DNA of 64,000 bases from Stereum hirsutum FP-91666 SS1 (GCF_000264905.1 NW_006763132.1:162237-226236); one strand, 5' to 3'. Positions 22,202 through 38,889 are shown, counted from the stretch's first letter. Numbers and translations: made by a program. The notes: a model not told the origin generated them from the letters alone.

Positions 22202-24386
22202 GGTCTCCGTCGTTTGTTCATCCATGTCTCATCGGTACGCTGAATATCCGTTTGATTCGTTTCTTCTCCTTCGTGCACATTTCTCTTCCGTGAAGAAGTT
22301 GTTATCTCTAGTCTTGAATGCCGAACGATGAACGACGAGTCGCCTTGTTTTCTTTGGATGTATAGTATTGTCTCCTTGTAATTGTGGTTTTTGTGTATCG
22401 ACCTGTCTTCAAGTTCCGAGTCGTGTACGATATTTTGTTGTTTCGTATAGTTGTCTCCGTAGCCCTCGTTCTGTCCATGAATATGTGGCTTTTTCCTATT
22501 GTACGAATTGTTCGTTTGACGCATTACAATCGGGCAATGTAAAGGCGCACAATGTAGGTAGTCCATGGACGCAAAAACAACAGGACCTGGGTTTATAGAG
22601 GGGGAGGTTCAATCCCAAATCGGGATTTTTGTGGGTTAGCTGGGCGACTCTTTCAACTTTGTATAGAAACTCGCTGCGGGATGGCGCCTCCAATCTCTAC
22701 TTTTTTCGGCCGAAACCCGGGGGACTATTTATGGACCCAAAAGCTAGATCGAGGTTGAAAATGGTGTCTAAGACCGCTTAATTTCTCATTTTGGTGGTAA
22801 TTCGTCTGGGTGACCAAATCGGGATCCTTCGCTTCACCTAAACTTCCTCCCTAAGTCCCGCTGGCTGGGGAATTGGGCCCTCCCTCCATATACCCGGGTC
22901 CCAGTGGACTGAACGGAGAGAGTAGCGAACGGGTGGCGGTGGCATGAAGGTGACAGACACTACACGTGGCTTTGTTTGTCCTTGTTGAATTTGTCCTTGT
23001 TGAATTCGAAAGTCGTCGCGCTCGCCACACTTCGCCTCTTCTTCTTGACCTCCTTGCCCTCGAACCGCCACCTTGCCCGCTGGCTCTCGTCGTCTCTTTT
23101 AACTTCATCGTGGTCGCACCAATATGAGCCGTCTACTTGTGAGGTTGAAGCGGGAATCGAGGAGGAGATTGTCAACGGAATCAGAGTCAAGCACTATGCT
23201 ACATGAACTCATCAATATGCGTAAACTTGTACTGGAGGCCTGGACGACGTTGTGTTCTCAGCCCGTGTACTTAATATATGCGATTCTTTCAGCTCAGCTA
23301 CAGACGGTTTTGGTCAGCCTACTGAAAATAGCCATATTTCCTGACGGTGAAGAATCATCTATAAACCAAGGGGCAACCTTACAACCAAAGTAGAACTCAG
23401 TCATGCCCACCGTCATCTTGTACCACACTTGCGCCACAGTGTGGCGCGAGAGTATTGCTGTCGGAGTTTAGGCTGGGCTTGGAAAATCTCTTTGGAATAG
23501 CATGTTCGACGCTCGGCCGAACTTAACATGGAACAGTACGCTCCCTGCACGTTCTTTTATAGATATTGAGCTCTTCCAAGTATCAGACAGATTACTCTCA
23601 AAGGTTGCGTATGTAGGTCCTAGAATTCAAGCAAGATTCGCGTCGAGGTTCGCGTCGAGGGTTCATAGTAACACTTCCCAAAGACATCAGTACTGATGAA
23701 TGAAGCTAAGTGGTCTCAGGGATTGGGGAAAGCAGCTGCGCGAGTTGTCGACGGGACGAAGAAGGGACCCCGAAGTTGAAGAACCACGAGCCCGAAACCC
23801 CGACAAAGAGGTGGCGCGCCACATCCGTAGCTTCTTTGAAAATCGGCAGTTTCCGCGACCGCTTCTTCTGCAATTCTCAGCGACCTCAACGACTTGCCAA
23901 GACCGTCATCGTTTGCTCTGCTTCGTATCCTGGTCGTGACTTGTACAATGCACACCTATACTGGACTGGTCCCTGACCACATATATGCGTATCCGTTCTC
24001 GTTTGGTCGCACCAGCCCCATCTCGACCCCGGCCGACTCCGATGGTATCGTGCCCCATACAGTGAGTCCAGGCTCCCCGGTCCTGTCAACACAGCAATAG
24101 TGTCCAGAGATGAATGACTAATCTATAAACCACCTCTGATATAGGAATCTAGTGCGAAAAGTAATAAGGTAGTAGTTCCTCTGGTTGCACGAAAGAAACC
24201 CCTATCAGACCGTTTTCCTCCGTCGGGAGGATGAGTCTTCGTTCTTGTGCCCTATCCTTCGCAGCTGCGTACCCAAGCGGACGTGTTCACTCATGAAGGG
24301 CTGTAATTTGGCTCTCACGAGACTATTTTGCCACTTGCCTTAGTAGTTGTCCGAATACGATCAGCCAGTTTCTTTGGACGCATGCT
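22202..24386. other. 2.2-kb stretch without an assigned gene
   Basis: It begins with the SLM1 3' region. A 15-bp unit, TTGTCCTTGTTGAAT, is repeated twice in tandem at 22976-23005. A plus-strand frame at 23124-23393 (89 codons, starting MSRLLVRLKRESRRRLSTES) and an open stretch at 23710-23940 have codon composition that could be coding, but I recognise neither and cannot join them. Near 23640 a 12-base unit TTCGCGTCGAGG is doubled. The upstream part of POP4 may begin before 24387. Confidence 0.4.
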
Positions 24387-25599
24387 ATGTTTCCCTTGAA
24401 TGTATGCATCTTGCTATGATGTTGACCGGCCGGTTTTGGTCTCTAGAAACACGTCAAGTATACGTCAAAGACGCCCTTCACTCCTACCTACTTATTATCG
24501 GCTATATCTGTGCCAGAGGGACGAGGCTCCTCATCTCAGAAAGCCACGAAGTATTATGAAGAGCGTATCAAACGACGTGTTCTGCCCCTCGAGGTACGCT
24601 TTTTCGTGGATCCTCTTCGTCACTCACTGACCTTTTACATATACACACACCCCTATTACACAGGTACGTACAATCCCAGTCATGACATGCGTGGGCTAGA
24701 TACGGACGAATATGTCCTGCTTGCTGTAGAACCCGGCACGTGAAGGTCGTATCAAGAAGGAGGCAGTCGCTAAGAAAAGACGTCAGGATAAAGAGAAAGA
24801 ACGAAATGCGTTGGGTGTACTAGGAAGAGACGACGCGATCGAGCGCGGTACTTGGAAGTTGAGCAAAGAAGAAGCGCGGTACGCTTACATAGCCCTTTCG
24901 CCTATACTATCGTACTTTGGCATATATCCTCACCGTCTCTAACACACCTTCGACAGATACGACCTATTCATTCCACTTCACCAGCTATGGTTGGGGTATA
25001 TGTCCGAGCTGTTGGCCCTGGCGTCACCACCTTCCTCCGATACTCCGACTTCCGCTGAAGCAATGCCGAAAGCAGAGAACATGCACGCAAAGCTGATCAA
25101 GGCCGATTACCATGGCTGTATCATCACAGGTTCGTATTGCCTCATCTGAACACTATTTCTAGTCAAGATCAAGGCTAATTGTATTTCATACGCGTAGTGG
25201 TTCGTGCAAGGAATCCTTGCCTGGTTAGTTTGTCAGGGATTGTGGTCCATGAGACGGAGAACGCTTTCCGGGTCGTCACGGAGAAAAATCAGACGAAGAG
25301 TATGGTTGAGCTTTTTGATTCCACTATCACTATGAACTAAATATAATTTATGGCTGAAAATAGCGGTCCCAAAACAGAACTCAGTGTTCTCCTTTGCGGT
25401 CCCGTTGTATTCGACGCTGCAGCCATCAACACCGCCTGCGTCCAATGCGGACAGGATGAACGTCGACGATGTGGTTCGCTCGAAGACGGTGTATGATTTC
25501 CCGCACATCAAGTTCGAGTTGTATGGGAACCAGTTCCAGTTCAGGGCTTCGGAGAGGGCAGGTAGAAAGTTCAAGCATAAGGAAACGATCGAATTGTGA
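24387..25599 (+). CDS. POP4: RNase P / RNase MRP protein subunit POP4 (Rpp29)
   Basis: A homologue of POP4/Rpp29, the Sm-like-fold RNA-binding subunit shared by nuclear RNase P (pre-tRNA 5' processing) and RNase MRP (rRNA processing). Exons 24387-24401, 24447-24593, 24730-24878, 24957-25129, 25198-25299 and 25364-25599 close in frame to 273 residues. A basic N-terminal part (YYEERIKRRVLPLENPAREG, then Lys/Arg-rich) leads to the conserved core: LFIPLHQLWLGYMSEL, HAKLIKADYHGCIITVVRA, LSGIVVHETENAFRVVTEKN, VPKQNSVFSFAVPLY and FELYGNQFQFRASERAGRKF. It ends KHKETIEL like its relatives. The very short first exon (MFPLN) is the least certain part. An upstream start is possible. Confidence 0.9.
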
Positions 25600-26471
25600 T
25601 TGCATCTAGGTAAGTGAGCTTGTATAGTTTTTCTTTTCTGGAGTGCGTGCTTACGAGCTATGTGATCCTGCCGGAAGTCACCCTGCAATTGTGATTTGTA
25701 CGTAGTATTTTACCATATAGCGCCGGAGCAACCACTGAAGGCTCCATGATTTTTGTCATAGATTGTACTAGGGATTTATTGTACTGTGTCTGGCTCCCTG
25801 TGAATAATTGCACCTTTCGCTTCTCCTTCGAATGCACGACCCGTAGCGGTGGAGCATCTCCGAGCGACCTTTCACTTCTCTGCCCTTTCGCCAGATTTAG
25901 GAGCCGTGAGCGCCTAATAGGCCACTCTGCATAGAAAATGGGTCGTCTTCGATATGGCAGACGATGTCACGGCCTTCGCGATCTCTCTCGCAGCGACCGG
26001 TAGGTGTCAACAACTGCAGTCTCTACATTTGACCCCGTTTACTTCTCAGTATCTGGTTTCTTTTAGCTATCACCGACGGTCATGTACGCGGGCTGACACA
26101 GCCAAATGCACCAATATCCTTGCGGCATCTGCTTTGTGTGTTCAGTTCCCGCATGTTTACCCAACGACCTAAACCAAAGAACTGTCGCGACGAACTCCCT
26201 CAATTCCTAGCTAACTTTCGCAAGAACGGCTTGAACGATAAATCTGCTACTTCTTGCTCGGCAGTGCCGTGAACCGTGCGCGACAGGTCAAGCTCTTGAA
26301 CGTGACGTATTGTCTACCGTGCTGCGACACGTTTTTGCATGGTACTACGAGCAAGGATAGTAAATGAAGATAATATTACATCCGACACTATCGAGTCCTA
26401 CCACTGTACGTTGAGACAGTGGCTACCGTTCACACATCAAAGTTTCACGCTAACGGTAGATCGAATATGTC
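25600..26471. other. Intergenic between convergent genes
   Basis: The spacer lies between the 3' end of POP4 and the 3' end of OMT1. I find no motif-bearing frame, repeat or RNA gene in it. Confidence 0.45.
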
Positions 26472-28589
26472 TCACGCCGCAGTGAACTCTACGAGACTGG
26501 CTTCTCCTCCATCCCATAGCTTTACAAACTTGAAACCCGCCTCTTCACTATATAGTATTAAGCTGTAAGTTGTCGGTCACGACGGGGAACTATTGACGCT
26601 CACCCCATCTCGACGAACTCTGGAAGAGTTCGCTCCTTGCTGTTGTGGTTTGACATCATACTGATGTCCTGTTGGTACAGACGCACACGGCCCATCCCGA
26701 AGTTTGGAAGAAGTGGCTCTGGAGCCTGGAAATGGTCGATCAAATGTTGGGGTTTGGACAGAAAAAGTATGCAGTAGTGCTTGAAAGACACACCTCTGAG
26801 ACCCGAGACTGATTGGACCTGTTACGAACGGCATGTTGCAAAACGAACTCGTCTGTGGGGATGGATAATGAGCTGCAGGCCACAACGGCTGACTAGGGGA
26901 GCGTACGGATGAGGAGTCTACTGCTTGGCTTGGCCGACGTGCGAATATTTCTCAATATCGTAAGACACTCGTCCTTCATCCAGTCATGGCTAGCCATGTC
27001 TCATTCAGTCGTTTATCCCATTGGGATTGGTAGAGAAGGAGACGTACAGAACATGACGGATCTGGAAGAAACAAAGAGAAATCAGCAGCGGCGAAGCATG
27101 AATATATTAGATCTCTTGCATAGTAGAAGTCACATCCTTCTGCAGGAGTATCCTTGAAGAAATCGAACGCCTTGAATGTGACAAGCTTATTTTCCAAAGC
27201 CTCCGGATACTCGTTAGACCACAGCTACACACAAGTTAGTCATACATTCGTGTAAATACTGACGGAGGAGAACTTATACTCACCTCTTGTCCGTCTTCAA
27301 CCGCAGCTTTAAGATCTTGAACAACGACACGCAGGTGAGGGAAGGCCTTCAGAAGGTTCAGCATAGCATGTCCGTTGCCTCCTCCGACGTCGCATATAGT
27401 AGTTCCGGAAGGCAAAGACTGCCATGGGTAGACTAGGCCGAAGAGCGTTGAACGAAGCGACCCCTTCGATAGATAGAGAGAGCGAAGCCATAGCCTACCT
27501 TTGGGAAGCATGGCCCGACCAGTGACAACGCCCCATCCAATCATTGCCTTGTTGAGACGCTGTGTCGTTCGAGCAATGGCGTGAGAAGGTCGTACACACA
27601 ATGACAGACACATACATACCTCTTGGAAACTTCTGGGTGCCTGCATATATCATTGTGAATGATCGTAAAGGAGACAAAGACGTAAGTGTGATAAGATAGC
27701 ATGCCTTTCCACAGTAATCAAACAGCGGCAAACCATGCGCGTAGCGGAACGGTGCATCGGCGGGGAGCATGGAGCTCCCAGAGATAGGATCCATAAGGGC
27801 ATCAGCGAGGAAAGACGACGCCTTCATACACCCACCCGTCCTGATGAGTGACGATTGTTATGTGAACAGTATAGGTCGAAAACATTTGATTTCTTACACA
27901 TGTCCTACCAAACTAGAGACGGGGTCGGTGGAGACCAACTTCATGCTCAACCGGTTATTGGCGAAGACGTTTGGTTGGACTGTATGGTTGTTCGCAAGTT
28001 ATTAGATAGTTATATAACTCAAATTGGGACCTTACCTTCATTGAAACAGTGCTTTGTCGCGAGCATGCGCAAGATGCGGCCAAGCTTCCCGGCATCCAGA
28101 TTTGACCGGTTGGCGAGCACATCGATATGAAGGCCCTCGGGCTTATCGAGGAGGAGGTCTGATACCTTGGCCTCCGTGATGACTTGAAGGCACGCAGACT
28201 CCTCGAGCTACCACGCCGGCAGGCCTTCAATGCTAAAGTTCTCGAGCATGGGTGTACAAATGCTAGCACTCACCGCGTAAGCTTTCTAGAGTGAAACATT
28301 ATCTCAGTAAGTGAGGTGACACATCATAGGAAGACATACTCACGTTGGTCATAACGTGGCCAGGACTTGCGACAGTGAAGCTCAGCTGAGCGCATGCAGC
28401 CTCAATAATTTGGATCGCTTTACTCAGTTGGGGTGGTGTGGACTCTGGGGTGTCGAAAGGACCGGGAATATTCGAATCCAGTGATGGGACTGGCTGGTTG
28501 ATGGCTGCATACTCATCGATGACGACTTTGACGGCATTCGTGATGAGGTCGACAAGCGGAAGAAGATTGGCTGAGTCGGTGGTAGACAT
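26472..28589 (-). CDS. O-methyltransferase, COMT-like (OMT1)
   Basis: A SAM-dependent O-methyltransferase of the plant-COMT/fungal type (Methyltransf_2), expected to methylate phenolic hydroxyls. Exon 1 is 28589-28344 (LLPLVDLITNAVKVVIDEYA). Exon 2 is a 12-nt microexon, 28285-28274 (KAYA). Then follow the dimerisation helices (ACLQVITEAKVSDLL, GKLGRILRMLATKHCF, PNVFANNRLSMKLVSTDP), the SAM site TTICDVGGGNGHAMLN, FPHLRVVVQDL, the catalytic HVLHDWMKDE, PEPLLPNFGMGRVRL and the C-terminal EEAGFKFVKLWDGGEA. The stop is at 26474-26472. Compared with OMT2, two introns need GC donors (AAG|GCATGC after FDYCGK and TAT|GCAAGA after DFYY). With these, the frame stays open. It heads a co-directional block with a flavin monooxygenase and OMT2. 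Confidence 0.85.
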
Positions 28590-29476
28590 GATGCGAGCGA
28601 AGGAGAGGGAGGCAGCGACTAGAAGGAGAGGGAGACAACGACTAGAAGGAGGCGTTTGCTCAAGCTGCTAATAGCGAGACAAGACTCCCAGCTGCGACGC
28701 CTTTAGGTAGCGGTGCGCTGGCGAGTGTTTATGAGAAACTTTGAGACAGATGGAATCCAGAGTCAGATCATGCAAATCCGAGGCTGTAACCCACTTCGAT
28801 GCGCTGGGAGTCTATATCAACTCGCGCAAAGTCATTGGAAATCATGTTTCCTTGCAAAAATCATTTGCCACTATACGGCGGGCTTTCTCCCATGGATGCG
28901 AAGGCGAATTCCCAACGATCACTGTCAGTTCCCTTGCCGCTAGATTGGGTGGATGAAAGGTTTGCGCTCCCTGCCTGAGAGCTCTCTCGGAAGGAGACAT
29001 TATCGCTGCATCTAGCCAGATACGACTTGCATACAGGGACAGTGGCCGCAAGGAAGGTAACGGCTGGTAACGGCTTCTCCGGCGAAAGTCTGTCACGGCG
29101 CGTTCAACACAGTAGCCTGCAGCAGGGACACTACCAACGCCTGTCCAAATTTACGATGTGCAAGCCCCATACGTATTTCTTGTGTTCCCAGCCCATCTGT
29201 TCCCAAGAAAAAGCCAGGCTGTCGGTATTCCAAGCGCGTTGGAGCTGCGCCGTGAGCGAGGATTGAGAGGGCGTTTGTCAGGCCCAGTGAAGGTGGAAGT
29301 CAGAAAACAATTGAACGACTTTGCAACTTCACAATCAATCGTGTCATTTTTGTATCTTATCGGATCTTATCCCACGGATCGCGCCACTCAAAGATTATGT
29401 AAATGCCACCCAGCTGCGTGGGCTTGTGGCCCATTTCGGCTACCAGACCGCGATACAGAGCTGAAACATCCTCGTC
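28590..29476. other. Intergenic: OMT1 promoter and 3' flank of the monooxygenase
   Basis: OMT1 starts at the left end of this spacer and the upstream monooxygenase ends at the right, both on the minus strand. The 0.9 kb should hold the OMT1 promoter. I recognise no gene or repeat. Confidence 0.45.
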
Positions 29477-32172
<2,696 letters not shown>

Positions 32173-33212
32173 GCTAGAGGAGAATGGTCTTGCACAAACG
32201 AGGCGGCGTATCTGTCAGGTAAGTTGCGTGCGTCAAATTGTGAGCAGGATGCAGACTGATAGCGCCTCCCCCGAGAAACGATGCGTCCGCTGTGATAGGT
32301 CTTAAAGACCTGTTTGATTAGCCTAAAAGCATCTGCGCGGCAGATGTATTCTGATACCCCTGTATTCGGTGCGGGTGAAAGGAAGAGCTTAGTGTTGGAC
32401 ACAATACTTCATATCAAACGCATAAGGTCCGAATACAACTCTACAACTTCGCATGGATGAGCCGTTGATGCAGGTGGAATCTGGTGTATGGAATTGGATT
32501 CGGCCACGGCGCTTCCCGCATGACCCACTGAGAGACGCCAAGAGCAACGAATGAGCAGAGACAATCCCGTGGATAGACCTACTACCGTGGTAGAAAACGG
32601 TAAAAATACTAAACTCTACAGGTCAAAAGCCTACCGGTAACGATAAGCACCTTCCGGCCTCTTCATATTCACGTCGCAAAAACGTACACGGGTTTCTGTC
32701 TCACATCCTTTCACAAGCCAGGATGGTGGAACCGCGACCACCTGAAATTATCCGCGCTGGGGTAATGGTTACTACGTATCCATGATATGGCTCAATAGAA
32801 GCCTATGAACGCTCGTTGTATGGAAAGCGGCCGCAAGGTAAACTTGTTAGGCCACAGTCTGAGCCCATCAACCACATCTCATGTTGCGGATGAGGAAGTA
32901 GAGAAGTACGAGCGGTGCGAGCTATCAGATAAGTTACTCACACATACTGCACTGTTACGACCTTATGTTCAGCCACGCGTCACAGAGACGCTGACCGTGA
33001 GCCGTCGCGCTTTACACGAAGATCATATGGCAGACACAAGTTCATGCACGAGGACTATAGGTATGAGTACAACCTGTCAGGGCCTGTCATCCTGCGCAAG
33101 CCCACATGTACGAAGCAAAGGCCTAGACACGCTGAGACCGATGCTCTCAAGAGGTGATCTCGACAAGCGATCCAGAACGAACATCACTTACACCACAGCA
33201 GCTCACAGGCAC
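32173..33212. other. Intergenic: promoter of the monooxygenase, 3' flank of OMT2
   Basis: The left part must contain the promoter of the minus-strand monooxygenase. The right part follows the end of OMT2. Open frames such as 32805-33329 overlap the end of OMT2 in the opposite direction and show no motif. Confidence 0.4.
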
Positions 33213-35303
33213 TTAAGCGATTGCAAATTCAACGAGGCTCGCTTCTCCAGCATCCCAAATCTTCACAAACCGATAGCCTGTGTAATTCCTATCGCATATC
33301 ATCAGTTACAAGTAGTGAGACACCTTTAGAAGGCTTACCCGAGTTCAACGAACTCATCCAGTGTACGCTCCATGCTATTGACACAACACATCATGTTAAT
33401 ATCTTGCTCATACAAGCGCACACGTCCCATCCCGAAGTTAGGGAGAAGGGGTTCGGGCGCCTGCGAGAATCCGGGGCCACACTTCATGTCGCGAACCGCA
33501 TGTTGGAGAACAAATTCATCTGCAAGCCGCAGCTCAGTATGCCGCCGGATAATGCGTACAAGGGAGTACATACGAATAAGGAGTCTGCTTGACTCCTTCA
33601 TGGCCGAGCGGATGTTCGACATGATCTTCAAGGATTCGGCCTGAGGCCAGTCGTGCCTAAACAGGCGAGTAAGTCAAGACGTGGAAAGCACTGAAGAGAG
33701 GCAGAGACGAACAAGACATGGCGGAGCTGTAAAGAAAAATGTGAGAGCTGCACTTGAGAGTAACTGGCAAAACATGATAGAGCTCGCTCACATAGTAAAA
33801 GTCGCATCCGGATACTGGGACGCCCTTGAAGAAGTCAAGCGGAACAAAGTCCACGTGTTTGCTGTTCACGGCCTCTGGGCAAGCTTTCTCCCAAAGCTAT
33901 ATCGGTCGTCCATATGTGAGTCATGGGTGGGGAGTCAAATGTGGCAAATGAGACCCACCGGTTTGCCGTTCACGACTACATGCTCAAGGTCTTGAACTAT
34001 GATGCGCAAGTGCGGAAAAGATTTCGCGAGACCGAGGGTTGCATGGCCATTCCCACCGCCTACATCGCAGACTGTGGTGCCCTTAGGCAAAATGTTCCAT
34101 GGGAAGGCTAAAATACGGGCTATTAATCAACAGACATCGAGGTTAGAACGGAATTATCACTACCTTGGGGGAGCATTCCGGTTCCTGTCACCAAGCCGAA
34201 CCCAACCATAGCCTTATTGAAACGCTTCGAAACTGTCAGCAGGGGAACGGGCTTGAATACGACAGAGCCCAATCACCTCCGCAATGCGACGAGGAGCCTA
34301 CGGAAGTCAAACCGGTCAGTAAGTAAGTAAGTCCCTTGATGACGAGAAAAGACACAGACCTGAGAATAATAGTCGAATATCGGTGCCCCGTAAGCATGGC
34401 GAAATGGTGCATCGGCAGGAGACATTGAAGAGCCCGAAACCTGATCCATTAGCGCGTCATTTAGGAAGGATGCTCCTTTCATACCCTCTCCCGTCCTTGT
34501 TGGGAACAAGATCAGATAGGCTAACAACCCAGTGAATAGCTAAATACACCCACAGATGACCAACGAAGCTCGAGACGGGGTCCGTAGAAAGTAGCTTAAT
34601 GCTTAACCGGTTGTTTGCAAAGACATTCGGGGATACTGGGCGAGAACGGCCGTTAATGGAATGTAGTTCTCCATTATCTCTTCAGGAGCGCTCGCCTTCG
34701 ATGAAACAATGTTTGGTTGCAAGCATTCGGAGAATACGGCCGAGTTTGCCGGCGTTCAGTCCAGACTTGGAAGCAAGTGCCTCGACAGAAAGCCCATGCG
34801 GGACATCGACTAGGTGATCGGCGATTCTGCCCTCAGTGACTACTTGGAGGCAGGCCGCCTCCTCAAACTAATACACTAATCAGTTCTAGGACTTCCTGTA
34901 GACCGATAAGAGTCCGTCACTTACGGCGTATGCTTTCTATTACAAGGAGGGTCAGTCAGCTTCCTGCCAGCGATCCGGTGGGGAGTGAAGAGCTCACATT
35001 TATCATGACGTGACCGGGGCTGGCGACGGTGAAGCACAGCTGGGCACAAGCGGCCTCGATGATTTGGACTGCCCTGCTCATGGCCGGAGTGTTCGATTCT
35101 GGAGCATCGAAGGGGCTCGGACTAGTGGAGTCTAGGGAAGGAACAGATTGGTTCACGCTCCTGTATTCTTCGACTAATAAAGCAACTGATTTAGAGATGA
35201 GGTCAACTAGAGGCAAGAGTTGTGCGGGATCATGTGCAGCAGAAAAGGACTTCGTGTAAGAGCGCCCAAGTGGGTCGACGGACAGGAGGATTTGGTCTGG
35301 CAT
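33213..35303 (-). CDS. O-methyltransferase, COMT-like (OMT2)
   Basis: A paralogue of OMT1 with the same intron plan, including the 12-nt microexon KAYA (34936-34925). Landmarks: LLPLVDLISKSVALLVEEYR, ACLQVVTEGRIADHL, GKLGRILRMLATKHCF, PNVFANNRLSIKLLSTDP, LNDALMDQVSGSSMSPADAP, SAM motif TTVCDVGGGNGHATLG, HLRIIVQDL, CDFYYLRHVLHDWPQ with the catalytic His, EPLLPNFGMGRVRLYEQDI and YRFVKIWDAGEASLVEF. The stop is at 33215-33213. One intron, just before SPNVFANN, needs a GC donor (GAAG|GCGAGC), whereas OMT1 has GT there. The start was set at MPDQILL (35303), close to where OMT1 begins. An in-frame ATG at 35396 would add 31 residues. Confidence 0.85.
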
Positions 35304-38300
35304 TGTATGTCGGAAGGAATCAGTGATTGCGGTGTCTGTCACGAAGAGTTCGACACAAACTGATGGGGTCTCTACGATGTTGCGGTCTTTGAACAAGATA
35401 TCAGCCAGCTATTTTTAAACGATACAAACTCAGAGCCGAACGAAGGGAACAAAGTGGGCGAATGATTACACTCTGCATATTTCGGGAGTGAGAAGACGTA
35501 CCAGCTTGTGATTGCCCGAGAGAAGATGCCAAGGAATAGGGCTGAGAGAAAGGTCCAGAGGAAGACTAGGTATGAACTTTACAGACCTAGGTTTAGACAT
35601 TGGCAACCGATCGTGAACTATGATTCACGTTGAACCCCGCGGAATCCTGGAGTCTGTACTGCAAGGCTTGTCACTTTCCTTACCGTACGTCCATGCCCAT
35701 ATTGGGATGCCACAGTAGAGATCTTGGGGAAAGGTACAGCATCGCGCATTGTTTCCTCAAGGTAAATCTTTCTTTAGGCAAGACGCACCCGCAAACCATG
35801 ATAGCGGTATGACTTAGCTTGCACACAGGACGCTATTCAGAGAATAGAGACGTCCTTAGGGTGTATGGGAATTTTTGACCACCAATCAAATGATGCACCG
35901 GTTATAGCTTATTAACGGAGGGTCGCAAATAAATCCCGAACACGAGGAACTGTACGAGAAAGGTTGGCGCAAAGTCGCCATCGTATTTATGATGCGTTGG
36001 TTATGCGGAGCACTCGACTCCGGCGAAGTGCGTGGAACAAGGGCAAACCATGCGCCGGAGGAACTGGCGATATGGTGTTGGTGAGCATTGAACAAGGGCC
36101 GTAGCTCGAAAAAAGAAGGAGCAAAAGTCCCATAGAATGTGAGGGAAATCTGTGGGTTCAACCTTTGGGAGAGTACCGAGACGGCCAGCTGAACGCTAGA
36201 CTGTATTATTCGCTTTTCACCCATCGCAGTCTCGCGGAGCGAGAGGCTTCATGTACGAAGTCTCAGGGTGACGTCAGGGCGTCACATACGCTCGTGGTAT
36301 ATTCAGAAAAAAAAATGAGGAGAGCTCTTCATACCTGATCAAGGTATTCAACTAGTCATTTGATCTGGGCAAGCTTCGAGCTCGTAATATAGCAAGAAAT
36401 TCCCCTGTTATATATAAAAAGCTTCTATCAGCAGAGAGTCGTTACCAAAATGCGAGACCATCGAGCAAGGGAGCAGAGGTTGAGATTTTCTTGAAGATGA
36501 GCACGAATGTCTCATGCAAAATTGAACATACTGCCACGTGGCGCCTTTACCTGGGACCCGCCCAATGAAGGGGAAGAAAGACGAGCGACGTGGAATGGAT
36601 CGAGCGTGGAGTATTCGCATGAGTTCAGAGACGTACACTTCGTGTATGGAGATACTGCGCGGTACGAGAGGGTACGCACTCATACAGCCGTGTCAACGCC
36701 AAGTTCATCGACGGTGATCAGCGAGGAATCATGAAGGGCACCTCTTTTGAAAGTTTATGCCGCGAAATAGATGCGGGAGATGTTGGAGAAAGCAGAGCCG
36801 ACTGTCTGAAATAACATGGTCCACAGGAGATCTTTGTTTATAGCAATGTACCAGGAGGGTCGTTGCTGTTCGGGTACAACTGATCAAAATGAGGTGAAGG
36901 AAACGACAAGCAGGAGGGTTAGGGCTGGTTAGGGGTAGGGTTGGAATCACTCGGATTCTCCCGGATCCAACTTCACCCAACCAACAGCGTCTCTCGAGCT
37001 GATGTCAAAGCTGTCTTATCTCAATACATAGCGTGCAGAAGAGCATGACGGCATGTAGCCAAGGATTGTCTTGGACGAGAGCTTCAGAGACTAGTCGCCA
37101 CTCACAATGCTGTTCCAAGGCTATCTCATGCGCATGCTGTATACTCCGTGGCTTGCAGTGCTACACCGTCATGCAGGTTATGCTGTTGTTATCACGAAGC
37201 CCCATGCGCGATGATTTGGGTCGCATGAGATGACTTTCTCGAAGCTTGTCAATTGACCGTCTTATTGCCACACAGTGCGGTGGTTGTACCATGGATGACA
37301 ATATACGAACTCGAGCGTTTTGCCGTACGTCGTCGCCGTTCAGTATTGTCTCTTCATGAGCTGTAGGGGCTGGTAGCTTTTTAGACAATTTTCGCTTTGA
37401 ATATGCAATCAGGAGCGTTATTGATTCCATTTTAATCGTCATTTTGGAACGATCTCCATGGCTTGTACTGTGATTGGCCGGGTGTGCTCTGGGTACAGCT
37501 GCAGTACTATGTAGTGTTTGTTGGACTTGGAAAGTCTGGGAAGTTTACCCTGTGCTCGCCTACGCAAAGACTCAAACGCTTGGCTCGGCCTTGACCTACC
37601 AGAAGTCTGTGTTTTTTCTACGTGAATGGCGATAAACCATTCTGGCGAGGTTTAGTGAATCCGGTGTAGCACTATGCTTGAACTAAGTTCATATGGTGAC
37701 ACACTACTACTAGATCCTCACCTGAGTAGATTACACAGTTCCATATATATTAAGGGAGATTATGGTTGATATCGGATGGGCTTCAATGGGGATCAAATGC
37801 GGGGCTGAGGTTGCTCTCGTCTTGCGCCACATTCGCCACCAAAGGCTCGAAGAGGAAAGCAAAGGCTTCTGAATCAAACACGAACAAACAAGGATGGGGC
37901 ATGACGTGTTTAGCTTTCGTTTACTCAACACACCCGTGTTCGTAGCACAAACTGTCCGGACTTCGCCACATACTCTCATACGTCCCATACGTATGAGGCC
38001 GGTTATTATCACTCTATCGTAACGTCCTTTCCACTGAGCCTGCTTTCGCGCTGCAACACTGTGATACATCTCGTGTAAAGTGACACGCTCGCCAGAATTC
38101 TCGCTCGTTTGTTGTGGGAACCTTTATATAACTCCAAACATCGTCAGAACTATCCTTCCGCTGATATTTCTTCTTCCGCTCGTCGTATGCTCCTGGACGC
38201 GCACCGGAGGCCCGCACAGTGCCCAGATGGGCGAGTTCCTCTCACTCATCAACGCTTTGTGCACGTCCTGAACCCACGCTGTAACATCGTTTTACTAACT

Positions 38301-38889
38301 GGTTCTATCTCTTTTGCTATGTACAGTCATCCTCTTTCGTACTTCCATTCCACAGATATTTGTGATACTAATAAGTATGACCCCATCCCTCGATGTCGTT
38401 TGTCACGATGTGCGGTTTTCCTAGGCCGGGGTCATCCAATCATGCACGGGTGTGCAACGTAAATCCCACCTCAATCATGGGCTAATACATTTGACACACA
38501 AGTGTTCAGCATCAAGCGAAGATTACCCAGGGAACAGGTGGGAATTCGAAGCACCCTCCATGGGCACGGGTTCTGTTCGGTGGCTCAATGGACAATGTTC
38601 AGAGGCACCTCATCGACGACTGGCCCACGACCGTCGCATTTTTGCCAGGAAACCAACTGGCCATTCGACCGCATCTGACTATCTGGACACTACCGCCTGC
38701 TACGTACCTGCGGAATGTGCTCCTCTGGGCCGTCGTGCTTATCAATGCCTGCATGAACCTCAACGTTCTAGACAATGCTGACGTTTGTCGATTGTGTAGA
38801 ACGTAACGGCAGAGGCTTGACTGGCCTTGTCCGGGGCGTATAAGAGGAGAGAACTCTCTGCCTTCACCGTCACTACCCTTCACCAAACG
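35304..38889. other. 3.6-kb gene-poor stretch between divergent OMT2 and OMT3
   Basis: OMT2 and OMT3 point away from each other, so both promoters lie here. The middle 3 kb shows only short overlapping frames without domains or splice continuity. Near 38640-38770 the plus strand has a hydrophobic stretch (PATYLRNVLLWAVVLINACM) that could be a relic, but I cannot assign it. No inverted-repeat element was seen. Confidence 0.4.

Noticed and set aside
34317..34333. GTAAGTAAGTAAGT run
   Set aside because: It is a short tetranucleotide repeat inside an OMT2 intron, too small to report as a repeat feature.
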